Shown: one piece after another, positions 17,520-32,800 of the stretch
How the letters are laid out: each line of letters opens with the position of its first letter
How positions within the stretch are numbered: the stretch's first letter is position 1
Origin: Ptiloglossa arizonensis
Taxonomy: Eukaryota; Arthropoda; Insecta; Hymenoptera; Colletidae
Length of the DNA stretch: 64,000 nt
Reading direction: 5' to 3'
Assembly: GCF_051014685.1 (NCBI RefSeq)
Contig: NW_027479291.1
Span: 1 to 64,000, forward strand
The notes under the pieces: generated by a model
The model's database searches: none
What the model was told of the DNA's origin: nothing
The model's input: the letters and a program-made list of their open reading frames with translations, nothing else
Program-made: the position numbers and the translations under genes

Positions 17520-20500
17520 GGTATGCGCACTTTTCCCCTAGGCCGTTCTAGTTATTCGTGTCGAGCATCAGAACTGCGAAAATTTTGAGTTTCTCAAGCG
17601 TTTCTTACATCCAAACTGCCATATCTCGCGAACGGATTGACCAATCCGCAAAATTTCTGTTGCATCTGAAAGTAGAAACTCGCCCGATTACAACGGTATG
17701 CGTACTTTTCCCCTAGGCCGTTCTAGTTACTCGTTTCGAGCATCAGAACTGCGAAAATTTTGAGTTTCTCAAGCGTTTCTTATCTCCAAACTGCCATATC
17801 TCGCGAACGGATTGATCAATCCGCAAAATTTCAGTTGCATCTGAAAGTAGAAACTCGCCCGATTACAACGGTATGCGTACTTTTCCGCTAGGCCGTTCTA
17901 GTTATTCGTTTCGAGCATCAGAACTGCGAAAATTTTGAGTTTCTCAAGCGTTTCTTACCTCCAAACTGCCATATCTCGCGAACGGATTGACCAATCCGCA
18001 AAATTTCTGTTGCTTCTGAAAGTAGAAACTCGCCCGATTACAACGGTATGCGTACTTTTCCCCTAGGCCGTTCTAGTTACTCGTTTCGAGCATCAGAACT
18101 GCGAAAATTTTGAGTTTCTCAAGCGTTTCTTATCTCCAAACTGCCATATCTCGCGAACGGATTGATCAATCCGCAAAATTTCTGTTGCATCTGAAAGTAG
18201 AAACTCGCCCGATTACAACGGTATGCGCACTTTTCCCCTAGGCCGTTCTAGTTATTCGTGTCGAGCATCAGAACTGCGAAAATTTTGAGTTTCTCAAGCG
18301 TTTCTTACCTCCAAACTACCATATCTCGCGAACGGATTCACCAATCCGCAAAATTTCTGTTGCTTCTGAAAGTAGAAACTCGCCCGATTACAACGGTATG
18401 CGTGCTTTTCCCCTAGGCCGTTCTAGTTACTCGTTTCGAGCATCAGAACTGCGAAAATTTCGAGTTTCTCAAGCGTTTCTTACCTCCAAACTGCCATATC
18501 TCGCGAACGGATAGACCAATCCGCAAAATTTCTATTGCATCTGAATGTAGAAACTCGCCCGATTACAACGGTATGTGTAGTCTTCCCCTAGGCCGTTCCA
18601 GGTATTCGTTTCGAGCATCAGAACTGCGAAAATTTTGAGTTTCTCAAGCGTTTCTTACATCCATACTGCCATATCTCGCGAACGGAATGACCAATCCGCA
18701 AAATTTCTGTTGCATCTGAAAGCAGAAACTCGCCCGATTACAACGGTATGCGTACTTTTCCCCTATGCCGTTCTAGTTACTCGTTTCGAGCATCAGAACT
18801 GCGAAAATTTTGAGTTTCTCAAGCGTTTCTTACCTCCAAACTGCCATATCTCGCGAACGGATTGACCAATCCGCAAAATTTCTGTTGCATCTGAAAGTAG
18901 AAACTCGCCCGATTACAACGGTATGCGTACTTTTCCCCTAGGCCGTTCTAGTTACTCGTTTCGAGCATCAGAACTGCGAAAATTTTGAGTTTCTCAAGCG
19001 TTTCTTATCTCCAAACTGCCATATCTCGCGAACGGATTGATCAATCCGCAAAATTTCTGTTGCAACTGAAAGTAGAAACTCGCCCGATTACAACGGTATG
19101 CGTACTTTTCCGCTAGGCCGTTCTAGTTATTCGTTTCGAGCATCAGAACTGCGAAAATTTTGAGTTTCTCAAGCGTTTCTTACCTCCAAACTGCCATATC
19201 TCGCGAACGGATTGACCAATCCGCAAAATTTCTGTTGCATCTGAAAGTAGAAACTCGCCCGATTACAACGGTATGCGTACTTTTCCCCTAGGCCGTTCTA
19301 CTTACTCGTTTCGAGCATCAGAACTGCGAAAATTTTGAGTTTCTCAAGCGTTTCTTATCTCCAAACTGCCATATCTCGCGAACGGATTGATCAATCCGCA
19401 AAATTTCTGTTGCATCTGAAAGTAGAAACTCGCCCGATTACAACGGTATGCGCACTTTTCCCCTAGGCCGTTCTAGTTATTCGTGTCGAGCATCAGAACT
19501 GCGAAAATTTTGAGTTTCTCAAGCGTTTCTTACCTCCAAACTACCATATCTCGCGAACGGATCGACCAATCCGCAAAATTTCTGTTGCTTCTGAAAGTTG
19601 AAACTCGCCCGATTACAACGGTATGCGTACTTCTCCCCTAGGCCGTTGTAGTCATTCGTTTCGAGCATCAGAACTGCGAAAATTTTGAGTTTCTCAAGCG
19701 TTTCTTATCTCCAAACTGCCATATCTCGCGAACGGATTGATCAATCCGCAAAATTTCTGTTGCATCTGAAAGTAGAAACTCGCCCGATTACAACGGTATG
19801 CGCACTTGTCCCCTAGGCGGTTCTAGTTATTCGTTTCGAGCATCAGAACTGCGAAAATTTTGAGTTTCTCAAGCGTTTCTCACCTCCAAACTGCCATATC
19901 TCGCGAACGGATTGACCAATCCGCAAAATTTCTGTTGCATCTGAAAGTAGAAACTCGCCCGATTACAACGGTATGCGCAGTTTTCCCCTAGGCCGTTCTA
20001 GTTATTCGTGTCGAGCATCAGAACTGCGAAAATTTTGAGTTTCTCAAGCGTTTCTTACCTCCAAACTGCCATATCTCGCGAACGGATTGACCAATCCGCA
20101 AAATTTCTGTTGCATCTGAAAGTAGAAACTCGCCCGATTACAACGGTATGCGTACTTTTCCCCTAGGCCGTTCTAGTTACTCGTTTCGAGCATCAGAACT
20201 GCGAAAATTTTGAGTTTCTCAAGCGTTTCTTATCTCCAAACTGCCATATCTCGCGAACGGATTGATCAATCCGCAAAATTTCAGTTGCATCTGAAAGTAG
20301 AAACTCGCCCGAGTACAACGGTATGCGTACTTTTCCGCTAGGCCGTTCTAGTTATTCGTTTCGAGCATCAGAACTGCGAAAATTTTGAGTTTCTCAAGCG
20401 TTTCTTACCTCCAAACTGCCATATCTCGCGAACGGATTGACCAATCCGCAAAATTTCTGTTGCTTCTGAAAGTAGAAACTCGCCCGATTACAACGGTATG

Positions 20501-22420
20501 CGTACTTTTCCCCTAGGCCGTTCTAGTTACTCGTTTCGAGCATCAGAACTGCGAAAATTTTGAGTTTCTCAAGCGTTTCTTATCTCCAAACTGCCATATC
20601 TCGCGAACGGATTGATCAATCCGCAAAATTTCTGTTGCATCTGAAAGTAGAAACTCGCCCGATTACAACGGTATGCGCACTTTTCCCCTAGGCCGTTCTA
20701 GTTATTCGTGTCGAGCATCAGAACTGCGAAAATTTTGAGTTTCTCAAGCGTTTCTTACCTCCAAACTACCATATCTCGCGAACGGATTCACCAATCCGCA
20801 AAATTTCTGTTGCTTCTGAAAGTAGAAACTCGCCCGATTACAACGGTATGCGTGCTTTTCCCCTAGGCCGTTCTAGTTACTCGTTTCGAGCATCAGAACA
20901 GCGAAAATTTCGAGTTTCTCAAGCGTTTCTTACCTCCAAACTGCCATATCTCGCGAACGGATAGACCAATCCGCAAAATTTCTATTGCATCTGAATGTAG
21001 AAACTCGCCCGATTACAACGGTATGTGTAGTTTTCCCCTAGGCCGTTCCAGGTATTCGTTTCGAGCATCAGAACTGCGAAAATTTTGAGTTTCTCAAGCG
21101 TTTCTTACATCCATACTGCCATATCTCGCGAACGGAATGACCAATCCGCAAAATTTCTGTTGCATCTGAAAGCAGAAACTCGCCCGATTACAACGGTATG
21201 CGTACTTTTCCCCTATGCCGTTCTAGTTACTCGTTTCGAGCATCAGAACTGCGAAAATTTTGAGTTTCTCAAGCGTTTCTTACCTCCAAACTGCCATATC
21301 TCGCGAACGGATTGACCAATCCGCAAAATTTCTGTTGCATCTGAAAGTAGAAACTCGCCCGATTACAACGGTATGCGTACTTTTCCCCTAGGCCGTTCTA
21401 GTTACTCGTTTCGAGCATCAGAACTGCGAAAATTTTGAGTTTCTCAAGCGTTTCTTATCTCCAAACTGCCATATCTCGCGAACGGATTGATCAATCCGCA
21501 AAATTTCTGTTGCAACTGAAAGTAGAAACTCGCCCGATTACAACGGTATGCGTACTTTTCCGCTAGGCCGTTCTAGTTATTCGTTTCGAGCATCAGAACT
21601 GCGAAAATTTTGAGTTTCTCAAGCGTTTCTTACCTCCAAACTGCCATATCTCGCGAACGGATTGACCAATCCGCAAAATTTCTGTTGCATCTGAAAGTAG
21701 AAACTCGCCCGATTACAACGGTATGCGTACTTTTCCCCTAGGCCGTTCTAGTTACTCGTTTCGAGCATCAGAACTGCGAAAATTTTGAGTTTCTCAAGCG
21801 TTTCTTATCTCCAAACTGCCATATCTCGCGAACGGATTGATCAATCCGCAAAATTTCTGTTGCATCTGAAAGTAGAAACTCGCCCGATTACAACGGTATG
21901 CGCACTTTTCCCCTAGGCCGTTCTAGTTATTCGTGTCGAGCATCAGAACTGCGAAAATTTTGAGTTTCTCAAGCGTTTCTTACCTCCAAACTACCATATC
22001 TCGCGAACGGATCGACCAATCCGCAAAATTTCTGTTGCTTCTGAAAGTTGAAACTCGCCCGATTACAACGGTATGCGTACTTCTCCCCTAGGCCGTTGTA
22101 GTCATTCGTTTCGAGCATCAGAACTGCGAAAATTTTGAGTTTCTCAAGCGTTTCTTATCTCCAAACTGCCATATCTCGCGAACGGATTGATCAATCCGCA
22201 AAATTTCTGTTGCATCTGAAAGTAGAAACTCGCCCGATTACAACGGTATGCGCACTTGTCCCCTAGGCGGTTCTAGTTATTCGTTTCGAGCATCAGAACT
22301 GCGAAAATTTTGAGTTTCTCAAGCGTTTCTTACCTCCAAACTGCCATATCTCGCGAACGGATTGACCAATCCGCAAAATTTCTGTTGCATCTGAAAGTAG
22401 AAACTCGCCCGATTACAACG
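17520..22420 (+). repeat. 14-monomer higher-order repeat, two copies of 2450 bp
   Basis: Bases about 17520-19970 recur at about 19970-22420. Rare variants match at exactly +2450: GTATGCGTGCTTTT near 18400 and 20850, the ACATCCATACTG monomer at about 18657 and 21107, TTGCAACTG near 19062 and 21512, and CGCACTTGTCCCC at 19801 and 22251. Only scattered substitutions are seen. The copies diverge at about 22422. Confidence 0.88.
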
Positions 22421-22439
22421 GTGGGTGTAGTTTTCCCCT

Positions 22440-25400
22440 AGGCCGTTCTAGTTATTCGTTTCGAGCATCAGAACTGCGAAAATTTTGAGTTTCTCAAGCG
22501 TTTCTTACCTCCAAACTGCCATATCTCGCGAACGGATAGACCAATCCGCAAAATTTCTGTTGCATCTGAAAGCAGAAACTCGCCCGATTACAACGGTATG
22601 CGTACTTTTCCCCTATGCCGTTCCTAGTTACTCGTTTCGAGCATCAGAACTGCGAAAATTTTGAGTTTCTCAAGCGTTTCTTATTTCCAAACTGCCATAT
22701 CTCGCGAACGGATTGACCAATCCGCAAAATTTCTGTTGCATCTGAAAGTAGAAACTCGCCCGATTACAACGGTGTGCGTACTTTTCCCCTAGGCCGTTCT
22801 AGTTATTCGTTTCGAGCATCAGAACTGCGAAAATTTTGAGTTACTCAAGCGTTTCTTACCTCCAAACTGCCATATCTCGCGAACGGATTGACCAATCCGC
22901 AAAATTTCTGTTGCATCTGAAAGTAGAAACTCGCCCGATTACAACGGTATGCGTACTTTTCCCCTAGGCCGTTCTAGTTACTCGTTTCGAGCATCAGAAC
23001 TGCGAAAATTTTGAGTTTCTCAAGCGTTTCTTATCTCCAAACTGCCATATCTCGCGAACGGATTGATCAATCCGCAAAATTTCTGTTGCATCTGAAAGTA
23101 GAAACTCGCCCGATTACAACGGTATGCGTACTTTTCCGCTAGGCCGTTCTAGTTATTCGTTTCGAGCATCAGAACTGCGAAAATTTGAGTTTCTCAAGCG
23201 TTTCTTACCTCCAAACTGCCATATCTCGCGAACGGATTGACCAATCCGCAAAATTTCTGTTGCATCTGAAAGTAGAAACTCGCCCGATTACAACGGTGTG
23301 CGTACTTTTCCCCTAGGCCGTTCTAGTTATTCGTTTCGAGCATCAGAACTGCGAAAATTTTGAGTTACTCAAGCGTTTCTTACCTCCAAACTGCCATATC
23401 TCGCGAACGGATTGACCAATCCGCAAAATTTCTGTTGCATCTGAAAGTAGAAACTCGCCCGATTACAACGGTATGCGTACTTTTCCCCTAGGCCGTTCTA
23501 GTTACTCGTTTCGAGCATCAGAACTGCGAAAATTTTGAGTTTCTCAAGCGTTTCTTATCTCCAAACTGCCATATCTCGCGAACGGATTGATCAATCCGCA
23601 AAATTTCTGTTGCATCTGAAAGTAGAAACTCGCCCGATTACAACGGTATGCGTACTTTTCCGCTAGGCCGTTCTAGTTATTCGTTTCGAGCATCAGAACT
23701 GCGAAAATTTTGAGTTTCTCAAGCGTTTCTTACCTCCAAACTGCCATATCTCGCGAACGGATTGACCAATCCGCAAAATTTCTGTTGCATCTGAAAGTAG
23801 AAACTCGCCCGATTACAACGGTATGCGTACTTTTCCCCTAGGCCGTTCTAGTTACTCGTTTCGAGCATCAGAACTGCGAAAATTTTGAGTTTCTCAAGCG
23901 TTTCTTATCTCCAAACTGCCATATCTCGCGAACGGATTGATCAATCCGCAAAATTTCTGTTGCATCTGAAAGTAGAAACTCGCCCGATTACAACGGTATG
24001 CGCACTTTTCCCCTAGGCCGTTCTAGTTATTCGTGTCGAGCATCAGAACTGCGAAAATTTTGAGTTTCTCAAGCGTTTCTTACCTCCAAACTGCCATATC
24101 TCGCGAACGGATTGACCAATCCGCAAAATTTCTGTTGCATCTGAAAGTAGAAACTCGCCCGATTACAACGGTATGCGTACTTTTCCCCTAGGCCGTTCTA
24201 GTTACTCGTTTCGAGCATCAGAACTGCGAAAATTTTGAGTTTTTCAAGCGTTTCTTATCTCCAAACTGCCATATCTCGCGAACGGATTGATCAATCCGCA
24301 AAATTTCAGTTGCATCTGAAAGTAGAAACTCGCCCGATTACAACGGTATGCGTACTTTTCCGCTAGGCCGTTCTAGTTATTCGTTTCGAGCATCAGAACT
24401 GCGAAAATTTTGAGTTTCTCAAGCGTTTCTTACCTCCAAACTGCCATATCTCGCGAACGGATTGACCTATCCGCAAAATTTCTGTTGCATCTGAAAGTAG
24501 AAACTCGCCCGATTACAACGGTATGCGTACTTTTCCGCTAGGCCGTTCTAGTTATTCGTTTCGAGCATCAGAACTGCGAAAATTTTGAGTTTCTCAAGCG
24601 TTTCTTACCTCCAAACTGCCATATCTCGCGAACGGATTGACCAATCCGCAAAATTTCTGTTGCATCTGAAAGTAGAAACTCGCCCGATTACAACGGTGTG
24701 CGTACTTTTCCCCTAGGCCGTTCTAGTTATTCGTTTCGAGCATCAGAACTGCGAAAATTTTGAGTTACTCAAGCGTTTCTTACCTCCAAACTGCCATATC
24801 TCGCGAACGGATTGACCAATCCGCAAAATTTCTGTTGCATCTGAAAGTAGAAACTCGCCCGATTACAACGGTATGCGTACTTTTCCCCTAGGCCGTTCTA
24901 GTTACTCGTTTCGAGCATCAGAACTGCGAAAATTTTGAGTTTCTCAAGCGTTTCTTATCTCCAAACTGCCATATCTCGCGAACGGATTGATCAATCCGCA
25001 AAATTTCTGTTGCATCTGAAAGTAGAAACTCGCCCGATTACAACGGTATGCGTACTTTTCCGCTAGGCCGTTCTAGTTATTCGTTTCGAGCATCAGAACT
25101 GCGAAAATTTTGAGTTTCTCAAGCGTTTCTTACCTCCAAACTGCCATATCTCGCGAACGGATTGACCAATCCGCAAAATTTCTGTTGCATCTGAAAGTAG
25201 AAACTCGCCCGATTACAACGGTATGCGTACTTTTCCCCTAGGCCGTTCTAGTTACTCGTTTCGAGCATCAGAACTGCGAAAATTTGAGTTTCTCAAGCGT
25301 TTCTTATCTCCAAACTGCCATATCTCGCGAACGGATTGATCAATCCGCAAAATTTCTGTTGCATCTGAAAGTAGAAACTCGCCCGATTACAACGGTATGC

Positions 25401-26860
25401 GCACTTTTCCCCTAGGCCGTTCTAGTTATTCGTGTCGAGCATCAGAACTGCGAAAATTTTGAGTTTCTCAAGCGTTTCTTACCTCCAAACTGCCATATCT
25501 CGCGAACGGATTGACCAATCCGCAAAATTTCTGTTGCATCTGAAAGTAGAAACTCGCCCGATTACAACGGTATGCGTACTTTTCCCCTAGGCCGTTCTAG
25601 TTACTCGTTTCGAGCATCAGAACTGCGAAAATTTTGAGTTTTTCAAGCGTTTCTTATCTCCAAACTGCCATATCTCGCGAACGGATTGATCAATCCGCAA
25701 AATTTCAGTTGCATCTGAAAGTAGAAACTCGCCCGATTACAACGGTATGCGTACTTTTCCGCTAGGCCGTTCTAGTTATTCGTTTCGAGCATCAGAACTG
25801 CGAAAATTTTGAGTTTCTCAAGCGTTTCTTACCTCCAAACTGCCATATCTCGCGAACGGATTGACCAATCCGCAAAATTTCTGTTGCATCTGAAAGTAGA
25901 AACTCGCCCGATTACAACGGTGTGCGTACTTTTCCCCTAGGCCGTTCTAGTTATTCGTTTCGAGCATCAGAACTGCGAAAATTTTGAGTTACTCAAGCGT
26001 TTCTTACCTCCAAACTGCCATATCTCGCGAACGGATTGACCAATCCGCAAAATTTCTGTTGCATCTGAAAGTAGAAACTCGCCCGATTACAACGGTATGC
26101 GTACTTTTCCCCTAGGCCGTTCTAGTTACTCGTTTCGAGCATCAGAACTGCGAAAATTTTGAGTTTCTCAAGCGTTTCTTATCTCCAAACTGCCATATCT
26201 CGCGAACGGATTGATCAATCCGCAAAATTTCTGTTGCATCTGAAAGTAGAAACTCGCCCGATTACAACGGTATGCGTACTTTTCCGCTAGGCCGTTCTAG
26301 TTATTCGTTTCGAGCATCAGAACTGCGAAAATTTTGAGTTTCTCAAGCGTTTCTTACCTCCAAACTGCCATATCTCGCGAACGGATTGACCAATCCGCAA
26401 AATTTCTGTTGCATCTGAAAGTAGAAACTCGCCCGATTACAACGGTATGCATACTTTTCCCCTAGGCCGTTCTAGTTACTCGTTTCGAGCATCAGAACTG
26501 CGAAAATTTTGAGTTTCTCAAGCGTTTCTTATCTCCAAACTGCCATATCTCGCGAACGGATTGATCAATCCGCAAAATTTCTGTTGCATCTGAAAGTAGA
26601 AACTCGCCCGATTACAACGGTATGCGCACTTTTCCCCTAGGCCGTTCTAGTTATTCGTGTCGAGCATCAGAACTGCGAAAATTTTGAGTTTCTCAAGCGT
26701 TTCTTACATCCAAACTGCCATATCTCGCGAACGGATTGACCAATCCGCAAAATTTCTGTTGCATCTGAAAGTAGAAACTCGCCCGATTACAACGGTATGC
26801 GTACTTTTCCCCTAGGCCGTTCTAGTTACTCATTTCGAGCATCAGAACTGCGAAAATTTT
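22440..26860 (+). repeat. 8-monomer higher-order repeat copies
   Basis: Successive blocks share TTTCCGCTAGG, TTTCAGTTGC and GTGTGCGTAC variants in the same order. The rare GAGTTTTTCAAGCG occurs near 24240 and 25640, spaced 1399 bp (eight monomers less the one-base deletion at 25280). The same rare variant is found again near 29314 and 30539. This is a locally homogenised subfamily related to the one flanking the insertion. Confidence 0.7.
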
Positions 26861-29800
26861 GAGTTTCTCAAGCGTTTCTTACCTCCAAACTGCCATATCT
26901 CGCGAACGGATTGACCAATCCGCAAAATTTCTATTGCATCTGAATGTAGAAACTCGCCCGATTACAACGGTATGTGTAGTTTTCCCCTAGGCCGTTCCAG
27001 GTATTCGCTTCGAGCATCAGAACTGCGAAAATTTTGAGTTTCTCAAGCGTTTCTTACATCCATACTGCCATATCTCGCGAACGGAATGACCAATCCGCAA
27101 AATTTCTGTTGCATCTGAAAGCAGAAACTCGCCCGATTACAACGGTATGCGTACTTTTCCCCTATGCCGTTCTAGTTACTCGTTTCGAGCATCAGAACTG
27201 CGAAAATTTTGAGTTTCTCAAGCGTTTCTTATCTCCAAACTGCCATATCTCGCGAACGGATTGATCAATCCGCAAAATTTCTGTTGCATCTGAAAGCAGA
27301 AACTCGCCCGATTACAACGGTATGCGCACTTTTCCCCTAGGCCGTTCTACTTATTCGTGTCGAGCATCAGAACTGCGAAAATTTTGAGTTTCTCAAGCGT
27401 TTCTTACCTCCAAACTACCATATCTCGCGAACGGATCGACCAATCCGCAAAATTTCTGTTGCTTCTGAAAGTTGAAACTCGCCCGATTACAACGGTATGC
27501 GTACTTCTCCCCTAGGCCGTTGTAGTCATTCGTTTCGAGCATCAGAACTGCGAAAATTTTGAGTTTCTCAAGCGTTTCTTATCTCCAAACTGCCATATCT
27601 CGCGAACGGATTGATCAATCCGCAAAATTTCTGTTGCATCTGAAAGTAGAAACTCGCCCGATTACAACGGTATGCGCACTTGTCCCCTAGGCGGTTCTAG
27701 TTATTCGTTTCGAGCATCAGAACTGCGAAAATTTTGAGTTTCTCAAGCGTTTCTTACCTCCAAACTGCCATATCTCGCGAACGGATTGACCAATCCGCAA
27801 AATTTCTGTTGCATCTGAAAGTAGAAACTCGCCCGATTACAACGGTGGGTGTAGTTTTCCCCTAGGCCGTTCTAGTTATTCGTTTCGAGCATCAGAACTG
27901 CGAAAATTTTGAGTTTCTCAAGCGTTTCTTACCTCCAAACTGCCATATCTCGCGAACGGATAGACCAATCCGCAAAATTTCTGTTGCATCTGAAAGCAGA
28001 AACTCGCCCGATTACAACGGTATGCGTACTTTTCCCCTATGCCGTTCTAGTTACTCGTTTCGAGCATCAGAACTGCGAAAATTTTGAGTTTCTCAAGCGT
28101 TTCTTATTTCCAAACTGCCATATCTCGCGAACGGATTGACCAATCCGCAAAATTTCTGTTGCATCTGAAAGTAGAAACTCGCCCGATTACAACGGTGTGC
28201 GTACTTTTCCCCTAGGCCGTTCTAGTTATTCGTTTCGAGCATCAGAACTGCGAAAATTTTGAGTTACTCAAGCGTTTCTTACCTCCAAACTGCCATATCT
28301 CGCGAACGGATTGACCAATCCGCAAAATTTCTGTTGCATCTGAAAGTAGAAACTCGCCCGATTACAACGGTATGCGTACTTTTCCCCTAGGCCGTTCTAG
28401 TTACTCGTTTCGAGCATCAGAACTGCGAAAATTTTGAGTTTCTCAAGCGTTTCTTATCTCCAAACTGCCATATCTCGCGAACGGATTGATCAATCCGCAA
28501 AATTTCTGTTGCATCTGAAAGTAGAAACTCGCCCGATTACAACGGTATGCGTACTTTTCCGCTAGGCCGTTCTAGTTATTCGTTTCGAGCATCAGAACTG
28601 CGAAAATTTTGAGTTTCTCAAGCGTTTCTTACCTCCAAACTGCCATATCTCGCGAACGGATTGACCAATCCGCAAAATTTCTGTTGCATCTGAAAGTAGA
28701 AACTCGCCCGATTACAACGGTATGCGTACTTTTCCGCTAGGCCGTTCTAGTTATTCGTTTCGAGCATCAGAACTGCGAAAATTTTGAGTTTCTCAAGCGT
28801 TTCTTACCTCCAAACTGCCATATCTCGCGAACGGATTGACCAATCCGCAAAATTTCTGTTGCATCTGAAAGTAGAAACTCGCCCGATTACAACGGTATGC
28901 GTACTTTTCCCCTAGGCCGTTCTAGTTACTCGTTTCGAGCATCAGAACTGCGAAAATTTTGAGTTTCTCAAGCGTTTCTTATCTCCAAACTGCCATATCT
29001 CGCGAACGGATTGATCAATCCGCAAAATTTCTGTTGCATCTGAAAGTAGAAACTCGCCCGATTACAACGGTATGCGCACTTTTCCCCTAGGCCGTTCTAG
29101 TTATTCGTGTCGAGCATCAGAACTGCGAAAATTTTGAGTTTCTCAAGCGTTTCTTACCTCCAAACTGCCATATCTCGCGAACGGATTGACCAATCCGCAA
29201 AATTTCTGTTGCATCTGAAAGTAGAAACTCGCCCGATTACAACGGTATGCGTACTTTTCCCCTAGGCCGTTCTAGTTACTCGTTTCGAGCATCAGAACTG
29301 CGAAAATTTTGAGTTTTTCAAGCGTTTCTTATCTCCAAACTGCCATATCTCGCGAACGGATTGATCAATCCGCAAAATTTCAGTTGCATCTGAAAGTAGA
29401 AACTCGCCCGATTACAACGGTATGCGTACTTTTCCGCTAGGCCGTTCTAGTTATTCGTTTCGAGCATCAGAACTGCGAAAATTTTGAGTTTCTCAAGCGT
29501 TTCTTACCTCCAAACTGCCATATCTCGCGAACGGATTGACCAATCCGCAAAATTTCTGTTGCATCTGAAAGTAGAAACTCGCCCGATTACAACGGTGTGC
29601 GTACTTTTCCCCTAGGCCGTTCTAGTTATTCGTTTCGAGCATCAGAACTGCGAAAATTTTGAGTTACTCAAGCGTTTCTTACCTCCAAACTGCCATATCT
29701 CGCGAACGGATTGACCAATCCGCAAAATTTCTGTTGCATCTGAAAGTAGAAACTCGCCCGATTACAACGGTATGCGTACTTTTCCCCTAGGCCGTTCTAG

Positions 29801-32800
29801 TTACTCGTTTCGAGCATCAGAACTGCGAAAATTTTGAGTTTCTCAAGCGTTTCTTATCTCCAAACTGCCATATCTCGCGAACGGATTGATCAATCCGCAA
29901 AATTTCTGTTGCATCTGAAAGTAGAAACTCGCCCGATTACAACGGTATGCGTACTTTTCCGCTAGGCCGTTCTAGTTATTCGTTTCGAGCATCAGAACTG
30001 CGAAAATTTTGAGTTTCTCAAGCGTTTCTTACCTCCAAACTGCCATATCTCGCGAACGGATTGACCAATCCGCAAAATTTCTGTTGCATCTGAAAGTAGA
30101 AACTCGCCCGATTACAACGGTATGCATACTTTTCCCCTAGGCCGTTCTAGTTACTCGTTTCGAGCATCAGAACTGCGAAAATTTTGAGTTTCTCAAGCGT
30201 TTCTTATCTCCAAACTGCCATATCTCGCGAACGGATTGATCAATCCGCAAAATTTCTGTTGCATCTGAAAGTAGAAACTCGCCCGATTACAACGGTATGC
30301 GCACTTTTCCCCTAGGCCGTTCTAGTTATTCGTGTCGAGCATCAGAACTGCGAAAATTTTGAGTTTCTCAAGCGTTTCTTACCTCCAAACTGCCATATCT
30401 CGCGAACGGATTGACCAATCCGCAAAATTTCTGTTGCATCTGAAAGTAGAAACTCGCCCGATTACAACGGTATGCGTACTTTTCCCCTAGGCCGTTCTAG
30501 TTACTCGTTTCGAGCATCAGAACTGCGAAAATTTTGAGTTTTTCAAGCGTTTCTTATCTCCAAACTGCCATATCTCGCGAACGGATTGATCAATCCGCAA
30601 AATTTCAGTTGCATCTGAAAGTAGAAACTCGCCCGATTACAACGGTATGCGTACTTTTCCGCTAGGCCGTTCTAGTTATTCGTTTCGAGCATCAGAACTG
30701 CGAAAATTTTGAGTTTCTCAAGCGTTTCTTACCTCCAAACTGCCATATCTCGCGAACGGATTGACCAATCCGCAAAATTTCTGTTGCATCTGAAAGTAGA
30801 AACTCGCCCGATTACAACGGTATGCGTACTTTTCCCCTAGGCCGTTCTAGTTACTCGTTTCGAGCATCAGAACTGCGAAAATTTTGAGTTTCTCAAGCGT
30901 TTCTTATCTCCAAACTGCCATATCTCGCGAACGGATTGATCAATCCGCAAAATTTCTGTTGCATCTGAAAGTAGAAACTCGCCCGATTACAACGGTATGC
31001 GCACTTTTCCCCTAGGCCGTTCTAGTTATTCGTGTCGAGCATCAGAACTGCGAAAATTTTGAGTTTCTCAAGCGTTTCTTACCTCCAAACTACCATATCT
31101 CGCGAACGGATTCACCAATCCGCAAAATTTCTGTTGCTTCTGAAAGTAGAAACTCGCCCGATTACAACGGTATGCGTACTTTTCCCCTAGGCCGTTCTAG
31201 TTACTCGTTTCGAGCATCAGAACTGCGAAAATTTTGAGTTTCTCAAGCGTTTCTTACCTCCAAACTGCCATATCTCGCGAACGGATAGACCAATCCGCAA
31301 AATTTCTATTGCATCTGAATGTAGAAACTCGCCCGATTACAACGGTATGTGTAGTTTTCCCCTAGGCCGTTCCAGGTATTCGCTTCGAGCATCAGAACTG
31401 CGAAAATTTTGAGTTTCTCAAGCGTTTCTTACATCCATACTGCCATATCTCGCGAACGGAATGACCAATCCGCAAAATTTCTGTTGCATCTGAAAGCAGA
31501 AACTCGCCCGATTACAACGGTATGCGTACTTTTCCCCTATGCCGTTCTAGTTACTCGTTTCGAGCATCAGAACTGCGAAAATTTTGAGTTTCTCAAGCGT
31601 TTCTTATCTCCAAACTGCCATATCTCGCGAACGGATTGATCAATCCGCAAAATTTCTGTTGCATCTGAAAGCAGAAACTCGCCCGATTACAACGGTATGC
31701 GCACTTTTCCCCTAGGCCGTTCTACTTATTCGTGTCGAGCATCAGAACTGCGAAAATTTTGAGTTTCTCAAGCGTTTCTTACCTCCAAACTACCATATCT
31801 CGCGAACGGATCGACCAATCCGCAAAATTTCTGTTGCTTCTGAAAGTTGAAACTCGCCCGATTACAACGGTATGCGTACTTCTCCCCTAGGCCGTTGTAG
31901 TCATTCGTTTCGAGCATCAGAACTGCGAAAATTTTGAGTTTCTCAAGCGTTTCTTATCTCCAAACTGCCATATCTCGCGAACGGATTGATCAATCCGCAA
32001 AATTTCTGTTGCATCTGAAAGTAGAAACTCGCCCGATTACAACGGTATGCGCACTTGTCCCCTAGGCGGTTCTAGTTATTCGTTTCGAGCATCAGAACTG
32101 CGAAAATTTTGAGTTTCTCAAGCGTTTCTTACCTCCAAACTGCCATATCTCGCGAACGGATTGACCAATCCGCAAAATTTCTGTTGCATCTGAAAGTAGA
32201 AACTCGCCCGATTACAACGGTGGGTGTAGTTTTCCCCTAGGCCGTTCTAGTTATTCGTTTCGAGCATCAGAACTGCGAAAATTTTGAGTTTCTCAAGCGT
32301 TTCTTACCTCCAAACTGCCATATCTCGCGAACGGATAGACCAATCCGCAAAATTTCTGTTGCATCTGAAAGCAGAAACTCGCCCGATTACAACGGTATGC
32401 GTACTTTTCCCCTATGCCGTTCTAGTTACTCGTTTCGAGCATCAGAACTGCGAAAATTTTGAGTTTCTCAAGCGTTTCTTATTTCCAAACTGCCATATCT
32501 CGCGAACGGATTGACCAATCCGCAAAATTTCTGTTGCATCTGAAAGTAGAAACTCGCCCGATTACAACGGTGTGCGTACTTTTCCCCTAGGCCGTTCTAG
32601 TTATTCGTTTCGAGCATCAGAACTGCGAAAATTTTGAGTTACTCAAGCGTTTCTTACCTCCAAACTGCCATATCTCGCGAACGGATTGACCAATCCGCAA
32701 AATTTCTGTTGCATCTGAAAGTAGAAACTCGCCCGATTACAACGGTATGCGTACTTTTCCCCTAGGCCGTTCTAGTTACTCGTTTCGAGCATCAGAACTG